The notes under the pieces: model-generated
The model's database searches: none
What the model was told of the DNA's origin: nothing
The model's input: only the letters and a program-made list of their open reading frames with translations
Program-made: the position numbers and the translations under genes
Shown: piece by piece, positions 16,283-24,622 of the stretch
How positions within the stretch are numbered: the first letter of the stretch is position 1
How the letters are laid out: the number at the start of each line of letters is the position of its first letter
NCBI GenBank assembly: GCA_903821145.1
Contig: CAIJKC010000090.1
Location: forward strand, 1 to 36,136
Length of the DNA stretch: 36,136 bases
Direction: 5' to 3'
DNA from: an uncultured Actinomycetes bacterium
Lineage (GTDB): Bacteria > Actinomycetota > Actinomycetes > Nanopelagicales > Nanopelagicaceae

Positions 16283-17419
16283 ATGAATATCGCAGTCATC
16301 ATCCCTGCTGGCGGTTCCGGCGAACGCCTTGGAGCAAATATCCCTAAGGCACTCGTACAACTTGGCGGTAGAACACTCATTGAACATGCCGTTGCGCAGA
16401 TGGCGCCAATTGCCACCCACGTTGTTGTTGCCGCACCTGCAGGCTTCGAAGATCAATTCCGCTCTCTCCTCGGTACAGAAGTGACTGTTGTTACAGGTGG
16501 AATCACCCGCACTGAATCTGTGAAGGCGGCCCTGAAGACGCTCTCGAAAGAGATTAGTTTTGTTCTGGTCCATGATGCCGCTCGCCCTCTTGCATCCACC
16601 GATCTTGCGCGTCGAATCATTAAGGAGCTAGAGGCAGGGGCAGATGCTGTCATTCCTGGCTTGAAAGTTGCCGACACAATTAAACGTGTGAATATAGATG
16701 GCTTCGTAACGAAGACCCCTAATAGAACAAAGCTTCGCGCGATACAGACCCCACAAGGTTTTACCTATGAAACGCTGGTAACGGCCCATAAGTCAATGTC
16801 GGATGCAACCGATGATGCCGGGTTAGTGGAGGAGCTTGATATTCCGGTTAAAGTGATTCTTGGTGAAGAACGTGCACTCAAAATCACAACACCAGATGAT
16901 TTCCAACGCGCCTATCGATTCTTATTGGGCGAGGATGTGATGGATTTCCGAGTTGGCATCGGCACCGATGCACATGCATTCTCTTCCGACCCTTCTCGAG
17001 CACTGCATCTGGCCGGATTGGAATGGCCTGGTGAAGTGGGTGTTGATGGCCACTCCGATGGCGATGTTGCAGCACATGCAATCTGTGATGCGCTCTTATC
17101 TGCTGCGCAGAGCGGTGACTTAGGTTCACACTTTGGAACATCACGCCCAGAATATGCCGGCGCGAGCGGTTCACAACTATTGCAAGAAGTTCGCGCAATC
17201 GTTGACGCTGCAGGCTTCGTGATCACCAATGTTTCGGTGCAGATTGTCGGTAACCGTCCCAAGATTGGCCCACGTCGCCAAGAGGCGATTGATGCGCTTT
17301 CGCACGCACTTGGTGGAGCACCGGTATCAGTTTCTGCAACAACGACTGATGGACTTGGTTTTACAGGCGAGGGTAAGGGCCTTTCGGCAATTGCGACTGC
17401 GCTGATCACCTGCAAGTAG
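16283..17419 (+). CDS. ispDF: bifunctional IspD-IspF (MEP pathway)
   Basis: A fused isoprenoid enzyme of 378 residues. The N-terminal part (about 1-212) is IspD, CTP:MEP cytidylyltransferase, with [19 protein letters not shown] and VHDAARPLA. The C-terminal part (about 217-378) is IspF, MECDP synthase, with zinc ligands in GTDAHAF and [12 protein letters not shown] and the end motif [14 protein letters not shown]. In mycobacteria these are two adjacent genes; fusion is known in other bacteria. IspE is not encoded in the window. No strong ribosome site precedes the start; TATCAC lies ten bases upstream. Confidence 0.95.
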   Translation: MNIAVIIPAGGSGERLGANIPKALVQLGGRTLIEHAVAQMAPIATHVVVAAPAGFEDQFRSLLGTEVTVVTGGITRTESVKAALKTLSKEISFVLVHDAARPLASTDLARRIIKELEAGADAVIPGLKVADTIKRVNIDGFVTKTPNRTKLRAIQTPQGFTYETLVTAHKSMSDATDDAGLVEELDIPVKVILGEERALKITTPDDFQRAYRFLLGEDVMDFRVGIGTDAHAFSSDPSRALHLAGLEWPGEVGVDGHSDGDVAAHAICDALLSAAQSGDLGSHFGTSRPEYAGASGSQLLQEVRAIVDAAGFVITNVSVQIVGNRPKIGPRRQEAIDALSHALGGAPVSVSATTTDGLGFTGEGKGLSAIATALITCK

Positions 17420-17423
17420 CCGT

Positions 17424-17429
17424 TAGACT
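17424..17429 (+). promoter_or_regulatory. -10 element of cysS (leaderless)
   Basis: TAGACT followed by TACCTA and the ATG at 17436. Confidence 0.58.
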
Positions 17430-17435
17430 TACCTA

Positions 17436-18827
17436 ATGACGAGCGAGCTTCATCTCTATGACACTGCCACACGTGTCGTTGATCGCTTTCGCCCGTTGAC
17501 CGAAGGCAAGGTAGGGATCTACGTCTGCGGCGCCACCGTGCAGGCTCCACCTCATATCGGCCATATTCGCTCAGGGGTGAACTTCGATATCTTGCGCCGC
17601 TGGCTGGTAGCAACTGGTTTTGACGTCACCATGATCCGTAACGTCACAGATATCGATGACAAGATTTTGCATAAGGCTGTACATGAAGCGGCTCCTTGGT
17701 GGGCAGTTGCTATGAAGTATGAGCGCGCATTTGCAGAGGCGTACGCATCCTTGAATGTTCTGCCGCCGACCTATGAGCCTCGCGCAACCGGACATGTCAC
17801 GCAGATGATCGAACTTATGGAGAAGCTCATTGCTAACGGAAGTGCTTACGCGCCCGGCAATGGGGATGTCTATCTAGAAGTTCGTAAATTAAAACGTTAT
17901 CTCACTCTTTCGAATCAAAAGCTAGATGACCTGCAACCAGCAGAAGATGCCGATCTCACACACAAGCGCGATCCTCGTGACTTCGCACTCTGGAAAGCGG
18001 CTAAGGTAGGAGATCCATCGTGGCCAACACCGTGGGGAGCAGGCCGTCCGGGCTGGCACTTAGAGTGCTCTGCAATGGCGCATACCTACTTGGGCGAGAG
18101 CTTTGATATCCATGGCGGCGGACTTGATCTGATCTTCCCTCACCACGAAAATGAGATTGCTCAATCAGAAGCAGCCGGTTACGGATTTGCACAGCGTTGG
18201 ATGCATAATGCCTGGGTCACAACCTCTGGCGAGAAGATGTCTAAATCTCTTGGTAACTCATTGCAAATCCATGAAATTCTGAAGAAGGGTGTTCGAGGAA
18301 TCGAGCTTCGCTGGTATTTAGGATCTGCTCACTATCGCTCGATGCTTGAATTCTCTTTTGAGGCTCTCGAAGAGGCCTCTGTGAACTTCCGCCGTATTGA
18401 AGCCTTCTTGAAGCGCGCAGCTGAAGTGACAGGAAGAGAGCCAGAGATTGCGTATTCGCAGGCCTTTGCTGATGCGATGAATGATGATTTGGCAGTTCCT
18501 GCAGCACTTGCCAGCATCTCTGAGGCAGTCCGCCTTGGAAATACCGCAATTACTGCCGAAGATAGCGCAGCAGTCGGTGCGTATGCCTCTGAAGTGCGAG
18601 GAGCGCTATCTATTTTGGGCTGTGACCCATCTGATGAAGCCTTTGCAAAAGAACGTAGTGGGAAGAATGAGGCCCTGGATGGTCTTATTTCGCTAGCCCT
18701 TGATCAACGCAATGCAGCTCGTGCGCGGAAAGATTTCGCAGCAGCAGATGCAATTCGTGATCAGATCCTTCACTTGGGAATCCTCATTGAAGACACACCA
18801 CAAGGAACACGTTGGAGTATTCAATGA
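17436..18827 (+). CDS. cysS: cysteinyl-tRNA synthetase
   Basis: Class I aminoacyl-tRNA synthetase of 463 residues. The first zinc Cys is in YVCGATVQ, the HIGH motif is in PPHIGHIRSG, further zinc ligands are in GWHLECSAMA and PHHENEIAQSEA, and the KMSKS motif is in GEKMSKSLGN. The C-terminal helical domain is complete. Together with MshC, which is not in the window, CysS-like enzymes define the cysteine-activating family; this copy is the translation enzyme because it has the full C-terminal tRNA-binding region. Its stop overlaps the rlmB start by four bases. Confidence 0.96.
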   Translation: MTSELHLYDTATRVVDRFRPLTEGKVGIYVCGATVQAPPHIGHIRSGVNFDILRRWLVATGFDVTMIRNVTDIDDKILHKAVHEAAPWWAVAMKYERAFAEAYASLNVLPPTYEPRATGHVTQMIELMEKLIANGSAYAPGNGDVYLEVRKLKRYLTLSNQKLDDLQPAEDADLTHKRDPRDFALWKAAKVGDPSWPTPWGAGRPGWHLECSAMAHTYLGESFDIHGGGLDLIFPHHENEIAQSEAAGYGFAQRWMHNAWVTTSGEKMSKSLGNSLQIHEILKKGVRGIELRWYLGSAHYRSMLEFSFEALEEASVNFRRIEAFLKRAAEVTGREPEIAYSQAFADAMNDDLAVPAALASISEAVRLGNTAITAEDSAAVGAYASEVRGALSILGCDPSDEAFAKERSGKNEALDGLISLALDQRNAARARKDFAAADAIRDQILHLGILIEDTPQGTRWSIQ

Positions 18828-19669
18828 CAAGACCAGGACGCAAGCGCCGCGAAGCAGCAACTGCACCAGCACGAGCAATTCGCCGCGATGAGGGCCGCAG
18901 GCCAGAATCCCGCCGTGAGACAAAGCCATCAGGTGATGCTGTCGCCGGAAAGAACTCAGTCGTTGAAGCACTTCGTGCCAAGATCCCTGCAAAGGAGCTC
19001 TTGCTCGCAGAGCGCACTGAAGTAGATGAGAAAATTGCCGAGTCACTTCGCTTGGCAAAGAATCAGAATTTAGTGATCAAGGAAGTTCCACGCGGCACTA
19101 TCGATGGCGTGACTGGCACAACTACTCACCAAGGCATTGCTCTTGTCATCAAGCCTTTCACCTACACAGATTTTGATCAGATGCTTGTGAATGCACGTGC
19201 GGATGAGAAGGTTGGTCTCATCGTTGGAATGGATGGTGTCACAGATCCACATAACCTAGGTGCGATTGTGCGAAGCGCAGCAGCATTCGGGGCTGATGGT
19301 GTCGTTATTCCAGAACGTCGCAATGCATCAATGACAGGTTCTGCATGGAAGGCATCAGCAGGAGCTGCAGCACGTATGCCAATCTCTCAAGTTACTAATC
19401 TGGTCCGCTCGATTGAGGATGCTAAAAAAGCAGGATTCTTCGTCGTTGGTCTGGCAGCAGATGGGGATGAAGAATTACCTGGATTTTCACTGGCCCAAGA
19501 GTCTGTCTATGTGATCGTTGGATCTGAAGGGAAGGGCTTGTCTCGCCTGGCTCGTGAGAAGTGCGATCTCGTGCTCTCCATCCCTATGCGATCTGACGTC
19601 GAGTCGCTCAACGCATCCGTTGCCACCGCAATCGTGATGCATTGGATCGCTGCCGCGAGAGCCAAGTAG
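18824..19669 (+). CDS. rlmB: 23S rRNA 2'-O-methyltransferase RlmB-type (TrmH family)
   Basis: SPOUT-class RNA ribose methyltransferase, 281 residues. A basic N-terminal tail precedes the substrate-binding domain (GKNSVVEAL onward), followed by the knotted SAM-binding domain with DGVTDPHNLGAIVRSAAAFGADG, GSEGKGLSRL and ESLNASVATAI, the three TrmH motifs. The start ATG 18824 overlaps the cysS TGA and has GGAG at 18814-18817; a TTG at 18812 is in frame but less likely. Equivalent of M. tuberculosis Rv3579c. The exact modified nucleotide (G2251 by analogy) is not proven. Confidence 0.92.
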   Translation: MTRPGRKRREAATAPARAIRRDEGRRPESRRETKPSGDAVAGKNSVVEALRAKIPAKELLLAERTEVDEKIAESLRLAKNQNLVIKEVPRGTIDGVTGTTTHQGIALVIKPFTYTDFDQMLVNARADEKVGLIVGMDGVTDPHNLGAIVRSAAAFGADGVVIPERRNASMTGSAWKASAGAAARMPISQVTNLVRSIEDAKKAGFFVVGLAADGDEELPGFSLAQESVYVIVGSEGKGLSRLAREKCDLVLSIPMRSDVESLNASVATAIVMHWIAAARAK

Positions 19670-19694
19670 CGCTACCCCTCTCAATTTGCCTACT

Positions 19695-19712
19695 GATTAC
19701 CCTTTGTTCATC
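19695..19712 (+). promoter_or_regulatory. candidate PHO box before ppk
   Basis: GATTACC (19695-19701) and GTTCATC (19706-19712) are eleven bases apart and each resemble the GTTCACC PHO-box unit (5 and 6 of 7 bases). ppk is a phosphate-regulon member in streptomycetes. No clear -10 follows; GAAACT at 19722-19727 has the six-base leaderless spacing but is a poor hexamer. Confidence 0.35.
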
Positions 19713-19733
19713 TAAGTAGGAGAAACTATTCCC

Positions 19734-21815
19734 ATGAGTCATTCGATCGCCGAGAACCCGCGCGAACGTCTTATCGACCGTGAGCTCTCCTGGCTCGCCT
19801 TTAATCAGCGCGTTCTCGAACTCGCTGAAGATGAATCAACGCCACTTCTTGAGCGCTGTCGCTTCCTAGCGATCTTCTCATCAAACCTCGATGACTTCTA
19901 CATGATTCGCGTTGCCTCCCTGAAGCGCAAACTTGCTGCAGGAATCACGAAGACAAATACGGCTGGCTATAACCCACGTCAATTGATGACAGAGTTATCG
20001 CAGCAGACCCAGGCGCTGATTGCTCGCCAAGCTAAGTGCTTTCATGAATCGGTTCTGCCGGCGCTTGCAAGCCATGGCATTGGTCTTGCCAAGTGGAGTG
20101 AACTTACTGAGAGTGAACAAAGTTATGTGAACGAAATCTTCCACTCGAAGATCTTCCCAGTTCTGACACCGCTTGCCGTTGATCCTTCCCATCCATTCCC
20201 GTATATCTCTGGCCTCTCACTCAACCTTGCAGTAGTCGTTGGCTTACCTGAGTCCGAGGATGAACTCTTTGCTCGTGTGAAGGTGCCGTCAAATCTTCCT
20301 CGCTTCATACCGATTGAGAAGAATGTGGCAAAGCGATTTATTCCATTGGAACAAGTCATCATTGCAAACCTTGATCAGCTCTTTCCCGGAATGGATATCA
20401 AGAGCTATTACACATTCCGCCTCACCCGCAATGCTGATTTGGCTCTTGAAGAAGAAGAGTCTGATGATCTACTTGCAACAATGGAACAAGAGTTATTGCG
20501 CCGTAAATTTGGCCCACCAGTTCGCCTTGAGGTGAACCCAGATATCGATGCCGAACTTCTCACAACCTTGATGGATGAGTTGGATGTGAAGGCGCAGGAT
20601 ATTTCTCGTGTTCCAGAACCATTGGATCTGACTGGGCTCAACGTCTTTGCTGATATCGATCTGCCCGAGCTGAAGTTTGCGGCCTATCAGAACCAAACCC
20701 CACCACTGCTTCGCGACATTGATTCCGAGAATTACGATGATTTCTTTGCGGCTATCCGCAGGCAAGAGATCTTGGTCCACCACCCTTACGAGTCCTTCAC
20801 CTCATCTGTTGTTCGCTTCCTGGAGAGTGCAGCACGTGACCCACACGTCTTAGCGATCAAACAGACGCTCTATCGAACATCTGGTGATTCACCGATTATG
20901 GCGGCCTTAATTGAAGCAGCAGAGGCCGGTAAGCAGGTTCTCGCGGTTATTGAGATTCGTGCTCGCTTTGATGAGCAGGCAAATGTTCGCTGGGCTCGCA
21001 AACTTGAAGATGCTGGTGTTCACGTGGTCTATGGCCTGGTTGGATTCAAAACTCACGCCAAGCTCTCACTTGTCGTACGCCAAGAGACCAATGGCATTCG
21101 TCGTTATGTTCATATGGGAACAGGTAACTACAACCCAAAGACTGCTCGCTTGTATGAGGATTTTGGTCTGCTCTCCTCGGACGCTGTCCTAGGTGAAGAT
21201 GTCAATAAACTCTTTAACCAGCTCTCTGGTTTTGCACCGCAAACCTCTTTTGAACGCATCTTGGTTGCGCCGCGCACCATGGCTCCTGGCCTCCTTGCCT
21301 TCATTGATCGAGAGATCGAGAACCACAAAGCAGGCAAGCCATCTGGTATTCGCTTCAAACTCAACTCCGTTCTCGATGAAGAATTTATTGAGGCTCTCTA
21401 TCGCGCGAGCCAGGCCGGAGTAAAGGTCGAACTTATTGTTCGTGGTATCTGTGCGATACGAACTGGCGTGCCAGGGCTCTCAGAGAATATTCGTGCCGTC
21501 TCAATCCTTGGTCGATTCCTTGAGCATTCACGTATCTTCCACTTTGTTAACGGCGGAGAAGATGAACTGTGGATTGGCTCTGCAGATCTCATGGATCGAA
21601 ACCTGCGCCGGCGAGTTGAGTCACTGGTGAAGATCACGCAGCCTGATCACAAGCGTCACCTGTTGCGCGCCGTCGATGGCTACCTCTCCGATAAGACTGC
21701 AAGCTGGCATATGACTGAAACTGGCTCATGGCGCAGGGTTATGCAGACATCTAATGGTGAGCCGCTCTCGGACTTCCATCAGGCATCAATTGATTGGTAT
21801 CGGGCCCGCGGATGA
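19734..21815 (+). CDS. ppk: polyphosphate kinase 1
   Basis: PPK1 polymerises the gamma-phosphate of ATP into polyphosphate. The 693-residue protein has the N-terminal domain (RLIDRELSWLAFNQRVLELA), the head domain, and two phospholipase-D-like C-terminal domains. The autophosphorylated histidine is His460 in YVHMGTGNYNPKTARLYEDFG; SADLMDRNLRRRVE provides the second catalytic region. AGGAGAA at 19718-19724 is a ribosome site with somewhat long spacing. Directly coupled to mutT1, as in M. tuberculosis Rv2984-Rv2985, and near ppx, forming a polyphosphate cluster. Confidence 0.97.
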   Translation: MSHSIAENPRERLIDRELSWLAFNQRVLELAEDESTPLLERCRFLAIFSSNLDDFYMIRVASLKRKLAAGITKTNTAGYNPRQLMTELSQQTQALIARQAKCFHESVLPALASHGIGLAKWSELTESEQSYVNEIFHSKIFPVLTPLAVDPSHPFPYISGLSLNLAVVVGLPESEDELFARVKVPSNLPRFIPIEKNVAKRFIPLEQVIIANLDQLFPGMDIKSYYTFRLTRNADLALEEEESDDLLATMEQELLRRKFGPPVRLEVNPDIDAELLTTLMDELDVKAQDISRVPEPLDLTGLNVFADIDLPELKFAAYQNQTPPLLRDIDSENYDDFFAAIRRQEILVHHPYESFTSSVVRFLESAARDPHVLAIKQTLYRTSGDSPIMAALIEAAEAGKQVLAVIEIRARFDEQANVRWARKLEDAGVHVVYGLVGFKTHAKLSLVVRQETNGIRRYVHMGTGNYNPKTARLYEDFGLLSSDAVLGEDVNKLFNQLSGFAPQTSFERILVAPRTMAPGLLAFIDREIENHKAGKPSGIRFKLNSVLDEEFIEALYRASQAGVKVELIVRGICAIRTGVPGLSENIRAVSILGRFLEHSRIFHFVNGGEDELWIGSADLMDRNLRRRVESLVKITQPDHKRHLLRAVDGYLSDKTASWHMTETGSWRRVMQTSNGEPLSDFHQASIDWYRARG

Positions 21816-22705
21816 GTAACACCATCATCGCTGCCGGCGCAGTCGTCTGGCGCAAAGTTAATAACCAAGTAGAGATCGCACTTGTTCATCGACCACGCTA
21901 TGACGATTGGTCACTTCCTAAAGGCAAGCAAGATTCAGGGGAAGCTCTGATTGCATGTGCCTATCGTGAGACTTTGGAAGAGACCAACCTCAAGGTTTCC
22001 TTCGGCCCCTTTATCGGAGATATCGAATACTTTGTTGCAGATGGCCTTAAGCAGGTTTACTACTGGGCAGCTCGTCTGGCCGATGATTCGCCAGAGTTTC
22101 ACCCCAATGATGAGGTAGATCTTCTCGAGTGGCATTCGATCAATGATGCAGTTGAGAAGGTAACGCGAGATTCGGATCGAGAGATCATTGAAAAATTCAA
22201 CGATGTCCCATTCGATTCATACCCACTCATTATGCTCCGTCATGCTAAAGCTCTTGCACGAGAAGAATGGCAGAGCGAAGATGAGGATCGTCCACTCGAA
22301 CAACTTGGACAGCAGCAGGCCCGCCGCATGCTCTCGATCTATCAGGTCTATGGATTGACTCAGATCCACACCTCAGATGCTGTTCGTTGCCACGATACTG
22401 TCGAGCAGATGGCACATGCCCTCGGTCTGACTATGAAGATCACCAACAAGATCAGTGAATACACATGGAAAAAAGATAAAGAGAAGGCGATTGATTACGC
22501 CAAAGATCTTATAAAGGAGAATGAGCCGATCCTGCTCTGCAGTCACAACCCAGTATTACCAAAGATGATGGCAAAACTCACCAAGAAGGTTGATTTTGAC
22601 TTCCCATCTAACAAGTTAGAGCCAGGCCAGTCCTGGATCTTGCATCACAATAAGAAAGAAGTGCTTCAGATAGATCGTTTGGATACACCTGTAAAGCAGG
22701 CGTAA
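21812..22705 (+). CDS. mutT1: MutT1-type Nudix hydrolase fused to histidine phosphatase
   Basis: A two-domain protein of about 297 residues. The N-terminal Nudix domain has a perfect Nudix box at residues 38-60 (G38, E44, R52, E53, E56, E57). The C-terminal domain begins with the phosphohistidine motif LRHAKALA (about residue 150) and resembles SixA/RHG phosphatases, with a later SHNPVLP segment. Mycobacterial MutT1 hydrolyses 8-oxo-(d)GTP and dinucleoside polyphosphates. ATG 21812 overlaps the ppk TGA. Position after ppk matches Rv2985. Substrate is inferred from orthology. Confidence 0.92.
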   Translation: MSNTIIAAGAVVWRKVNNQVEIALVHRPRYDDWSLPKGKQDSGEALIACAYRETLEETNLKVSFGPFIGDIEYFVADGLKQVYYWAARLADDSPEFHPNDEVDLLEWHSINDAVEKVTRDSDREIIEKFNDVPFDSYPLIMLRHAKALAREEWQSEDEDRPLEQLGQQQARRMLSIYQVYGLTQIHTSDAVRCHDTVEQMAHALGLTMKITNKISEYTWKKDKEKAIDYAKDLIKENEPILLCSHNPVLPKMMAKLTKKVDFDFPSNKLEPGQSWILHHNKKEVLQIDRLDTPVKQA

Positions 22706-22709
22706 TCTC

Positions 22710-23627
22710 TTACTTTTCTGTCCAGTCCATCCATTTAAGAACAACACCTTCACGAAGTGCCCAGGGACAAATCTCTAATTCACGAAGATCAAGGTTTCGC
22801 ATCACAGATTCAGTGACATAGGCGCCAGCAACAATTTGGCGGGCACGGTTGGCTGAAACTCCAGGGAGTTTTGTTCGCTCATCCAGAGTCATATCCCCAA
22901 GGCGATTACAGATCTTACGAATCGCATCAATTTTGATGTTCTTTCCATTGCCATCAAACCAATCACCACAGAGTCGGGCAATGGTGCGAAGAGTTTTTGA
23001 CGTGGCAATGGCGCGATCTGTATCTTGGTGATGGACCAGCGCTGGCAAGATCGAATCAAGTTGCTCTTCAATATGTTCACGGAGCACATTGATGGATTTG
23101 CTGGAGTATGGATCTCCTGTTAAATGATTTTGGGTGAGGCGAGCGGCACCGAGTGGAAGTGAGACAGCAACCTCTGGTGCTTCGTCGGTGCCCACTGCAA
23201 TTTCGAGAGAACCACCTCCGATATCAATTACGAGTAGGCGACCACTTGACCAACCAAACCAACGGCGTGCGGCCAGGAAGGTGAGCTTTGCTTCCTCTTC
23301 ACCGCTGAGTACTTGAATATCAATTTTTAGATCCTTGTTGATTGCAGCAAGGATTGCATCACCATTTGCTGAATCGCGAAGTGCTGAAGTTGCAAAGGGG
23401 AGGAACTCTTCAACCTTGACTGATTTGGCATGTTCTAGGGCACGGGTAACGGCGCCACGAAGTGCATCGATTCCAGCTTGCGAGATTGCGTTATCTCGTT
23501 GGAGGTACTCAGTCAGGCGAAGCTCTTCTTTATAGTTATAGGTGGGGTTGGGACGGGCTCCAGGATAGGTATCCACGACCTGTAAATGGACGGTATTTGA
23601 TCCCACATCGAGAACCCCAAGGCGCAT
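22710..23627 (-). CDS. ppx: Ppx/GppA family exopolyphosphatase
   Basis: Degrades polyphosphate or pppGpp from the ends; ASKHA fold, 305 residues, the short actinobacterial form lacking the C-terminal HD-like domain of E. coli Ppx. Motifs are GVLDVGSNTVHLQ at the start, FATSALRDS, LSGEEEA and VIDIGGGSLEIA. I place the start at ATG 23627 because a strong TATAGT -10 lies six bases upstream; an in-frame ATG at 23660 would put this promoter inside the gene. It converges with mutT1 with four bases between stops, so synthesis (ppk) and breakdown sit back to back. Confidence 0.92.
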   Translation of the reverse strand: MRLGVLDVGSNTVHLQVVDTYPGARPNPTYNYKEELRLTEYLQRDNAISQAGIDALRGAVTRALEHAKSVKVEEFLPFATSALRDSANGDAILAAINKDLKIDIQVLSGEEEAKLTFLAARRWFGWSSGRLLVIDIGGGSLEIAVGTDEAPEVAVSLPLGAARLTQNHLTGDPYSSKSINVLREHIEEQLDSILPALVHHQDTDRAIATSKTLRTIARLCGDWFDGNGKNIKIDAIRKICNRLGDMTLDERTKLPGVSANRARQIVAGAYVTESVMRNLDLRELEICPWALREGVVLKWMDWTEK

Positions 23628-23633
23628 AAGCGG

Positions 23634-23639
23634 ACTATA
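23634..23639 (-). promoter_or_regulatory. -10 element of ppx (leaderless)
   Basis: TATAGT on the minus strand, then CCGCTT and the ATG at 23627. Confidence 0.62.
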
Positions 23640-23670
23640 GCCACGATTTCGTGCTGGCAATCGCCCGTGC

Positions 23671-23676
23671 CATAAT
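23671..23676 (+). promoter_or_regulatory. possible -10 of tRNA-Thr
   Basis: CATAAT is one base from TATAAT and would start transcription near 23683, giving a leader of about 75 bases before the tRNA. No convincing -35 was seen. Confidence 0.35.
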
Positions 23677-23683
23677 TACGCCT

Positions 23684-23758
23684 CTTGGTAGATCCGCAAG
23701 GATCGACTGAGGGGAACTTGGTAGATCCTCTTTCAAGAGGCCGATCTACTAAGGGATC
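23684..23758 (+). other. structured leader upstream of tRNA-Thr
   Basis: This stretch is rich in self-complementarity. GATCC-GCAA-GGATC (23691-23704) forms a hairpin with a GNRA-type tetraloop. GTAGATC (23721-23727) pairs with GATCTAC (23743-23749) around an inner CTCT/AGAG stem. The 12-base sequence CTTGGTAGATCC occurs twice (23684-23695 and 23717-23728), so alternative pairings are possible. It may be a processed 5' leader, a terminator-like barrier or a small RNA; there is no U-tract. Confidence 0.45.
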
Positions 23759-23833
23759 GCCTCCCTAGCTCAGTGGTAGAGCAGCCGCCTTGTAAGCGGC
23801 AGGTCGTCAGTTCAATCCTGACGGGGGGCTCCA
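23759..23833 (+). tRNA. tRNA-Thr (anticodon UGU)
   Basis: Cloverleaf of 75 bases with encoded CCA. Acceptor GCCTCCC (23759-23765) pairs with GGGGGGC (23823-23829) with one G-U pair; the D arm is AGCTCAGTGGTAGAGC; the anticodon stem GCCGC/GCGGC encloses loop CTTGTAA with anticodon TGT; the T arm is GTCAG-TTCAATC-CTGAC; the discriminator base is T followed by CCA at 23831-23833. It reads ACA codons, and ACG/ACU only by wobble. Its last 22 bases are also the antisense of the end of nhaA. Confidence 0.95.
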
Positions 23834-24609
23834 GCTCTTAACCAGATCAATCCCAGCGCGCCTGACAGCAGGGCGGCAAAGAATAAACCAATACGAACCT
23901 GGGCCAAATCTGACGGCGAACTGAGGGTAATTTCAGCAATCACGATCGAAACAGTCAGTCCCATTCCCGCCAAAAATCCAACGCCAGTAATTTCACGAAG
24001 GGTCAATCCGGCTGGCAATTGCAGCTTTGTCACTCTGGTCATTAACCAGGCTGCAACTGAAATACCAATAACCTTTCCAACTACTCGCGCGATGATGAGT
24101 GATGTACTGATTGATCCAGCGAGATGCGAGAAATCTAGTTTGGATAAAAGGTTGATCCAGAGATAGACCGGAATGACGATGAAGGTTGCAAATGGCGCGA
24201 GGACTTTGATCAAGATTGATCTAAATGGGAGCACGAAGCCGATCGCGGCTGCGCCAAGTGTGTAGATCGCACTCGAAAGATTGAGATCTGATCTAAAGAA
24301 AATTCCAATAACCAAAAGTGAGAAGAAATCATCAGCGACAACAAGAGTTAAGAGAAAGAGCCGAACTGCAGGATTCACACGCTTACCTAAGATGCTGAGT
24401 GCACCAATCGCCAGTGCTACGTCAGTTGGCATTGTCACAGCCCACGCGCTGGAGTGAGGGTGCAGAAGGATAAAGATGAGCGCAGGAAGGATCATGCCCG
24501 CCAAGGCTGATAGGGCAGGCAGGATGGCATCCTTTGGTTTGGCTAACCCAGCACGTAGTTCCAACCCAATCAAGGTGAAGAAGATGAAGGTTAAGAGCTC
24601 GGAGACCAT
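23812..24609 (-). CDS. nhaA: NhaA-type Na+/H+ antiporter, N-terminally short
   Basis: Membrane antiporter related to E. coli NhaA. The functional Asp residues are retained: TDVALAIGALSILG corresponds to the Asp133 segment and LVVADDF to the Asp163-Asp164 pair; ITGVGFLAGMGLTVSIVIAE matches the Lys300-region helix, but with no obvious lysine at that point. About 265 residues from the chosen start, versus about 390 in E. coli; the first helix and the beta hairpin are absent. The start at 24609 is chosen because TATGAT lies seven bases upstream; a longer frame from 24663 would overlap the start codon of the divergent gene. The stop lies inside tRNA-Thr. Confidence 0.85.
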   Translation of the reverse strand: MVSELLTFIFFTLIGLELRAGLAKPKDAILPALSALAGMILPALIFILLHPHSSAWAVTMPTDVALAIGALSILGKRVNPAVRLFLLTLVVADDFFSLLVIGIFFRSDLNLSSAIYTLGAAAIGFVLPFRSILIKVLAPFATFIVIPVYLWINLLSKLDFSHLAGSISTSLIIARVVGKVIGISVAAWLMTRVTKLQLPAGLTLREITGVGFLAGMGLTVSIVIAEITLSSPSDLAQVRIGLFFAALLSGALGLIWLRAGAPRQD

Positions 24610-24616
24610 GCGGGTA

Positions 24617-24622
24617 ATCATA
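24617..24622 (-). promoter_or_regulatory. -10 element of nhaA (leaderless)
   Basis: TATGAT on the minus strand, seven bases (TACCCGC) before ATG 24609. It resolves the start codon of nhaA. Confidence 0.5.

Noticed and set aside
16912-17613. Long minus-strand frame of 233 residues opposite ispDF
   Set aside because: It is a shadow of the IspF coding region with Ser/Pro/Arg-rich composition and no domain pattern.
23684-23758. Second tRNA or T-box element before tRNA-Thr
   Set aside because: No anticodon arm, T-arm or T-box consensus could be fitted; the pairing is two simple hairpins.
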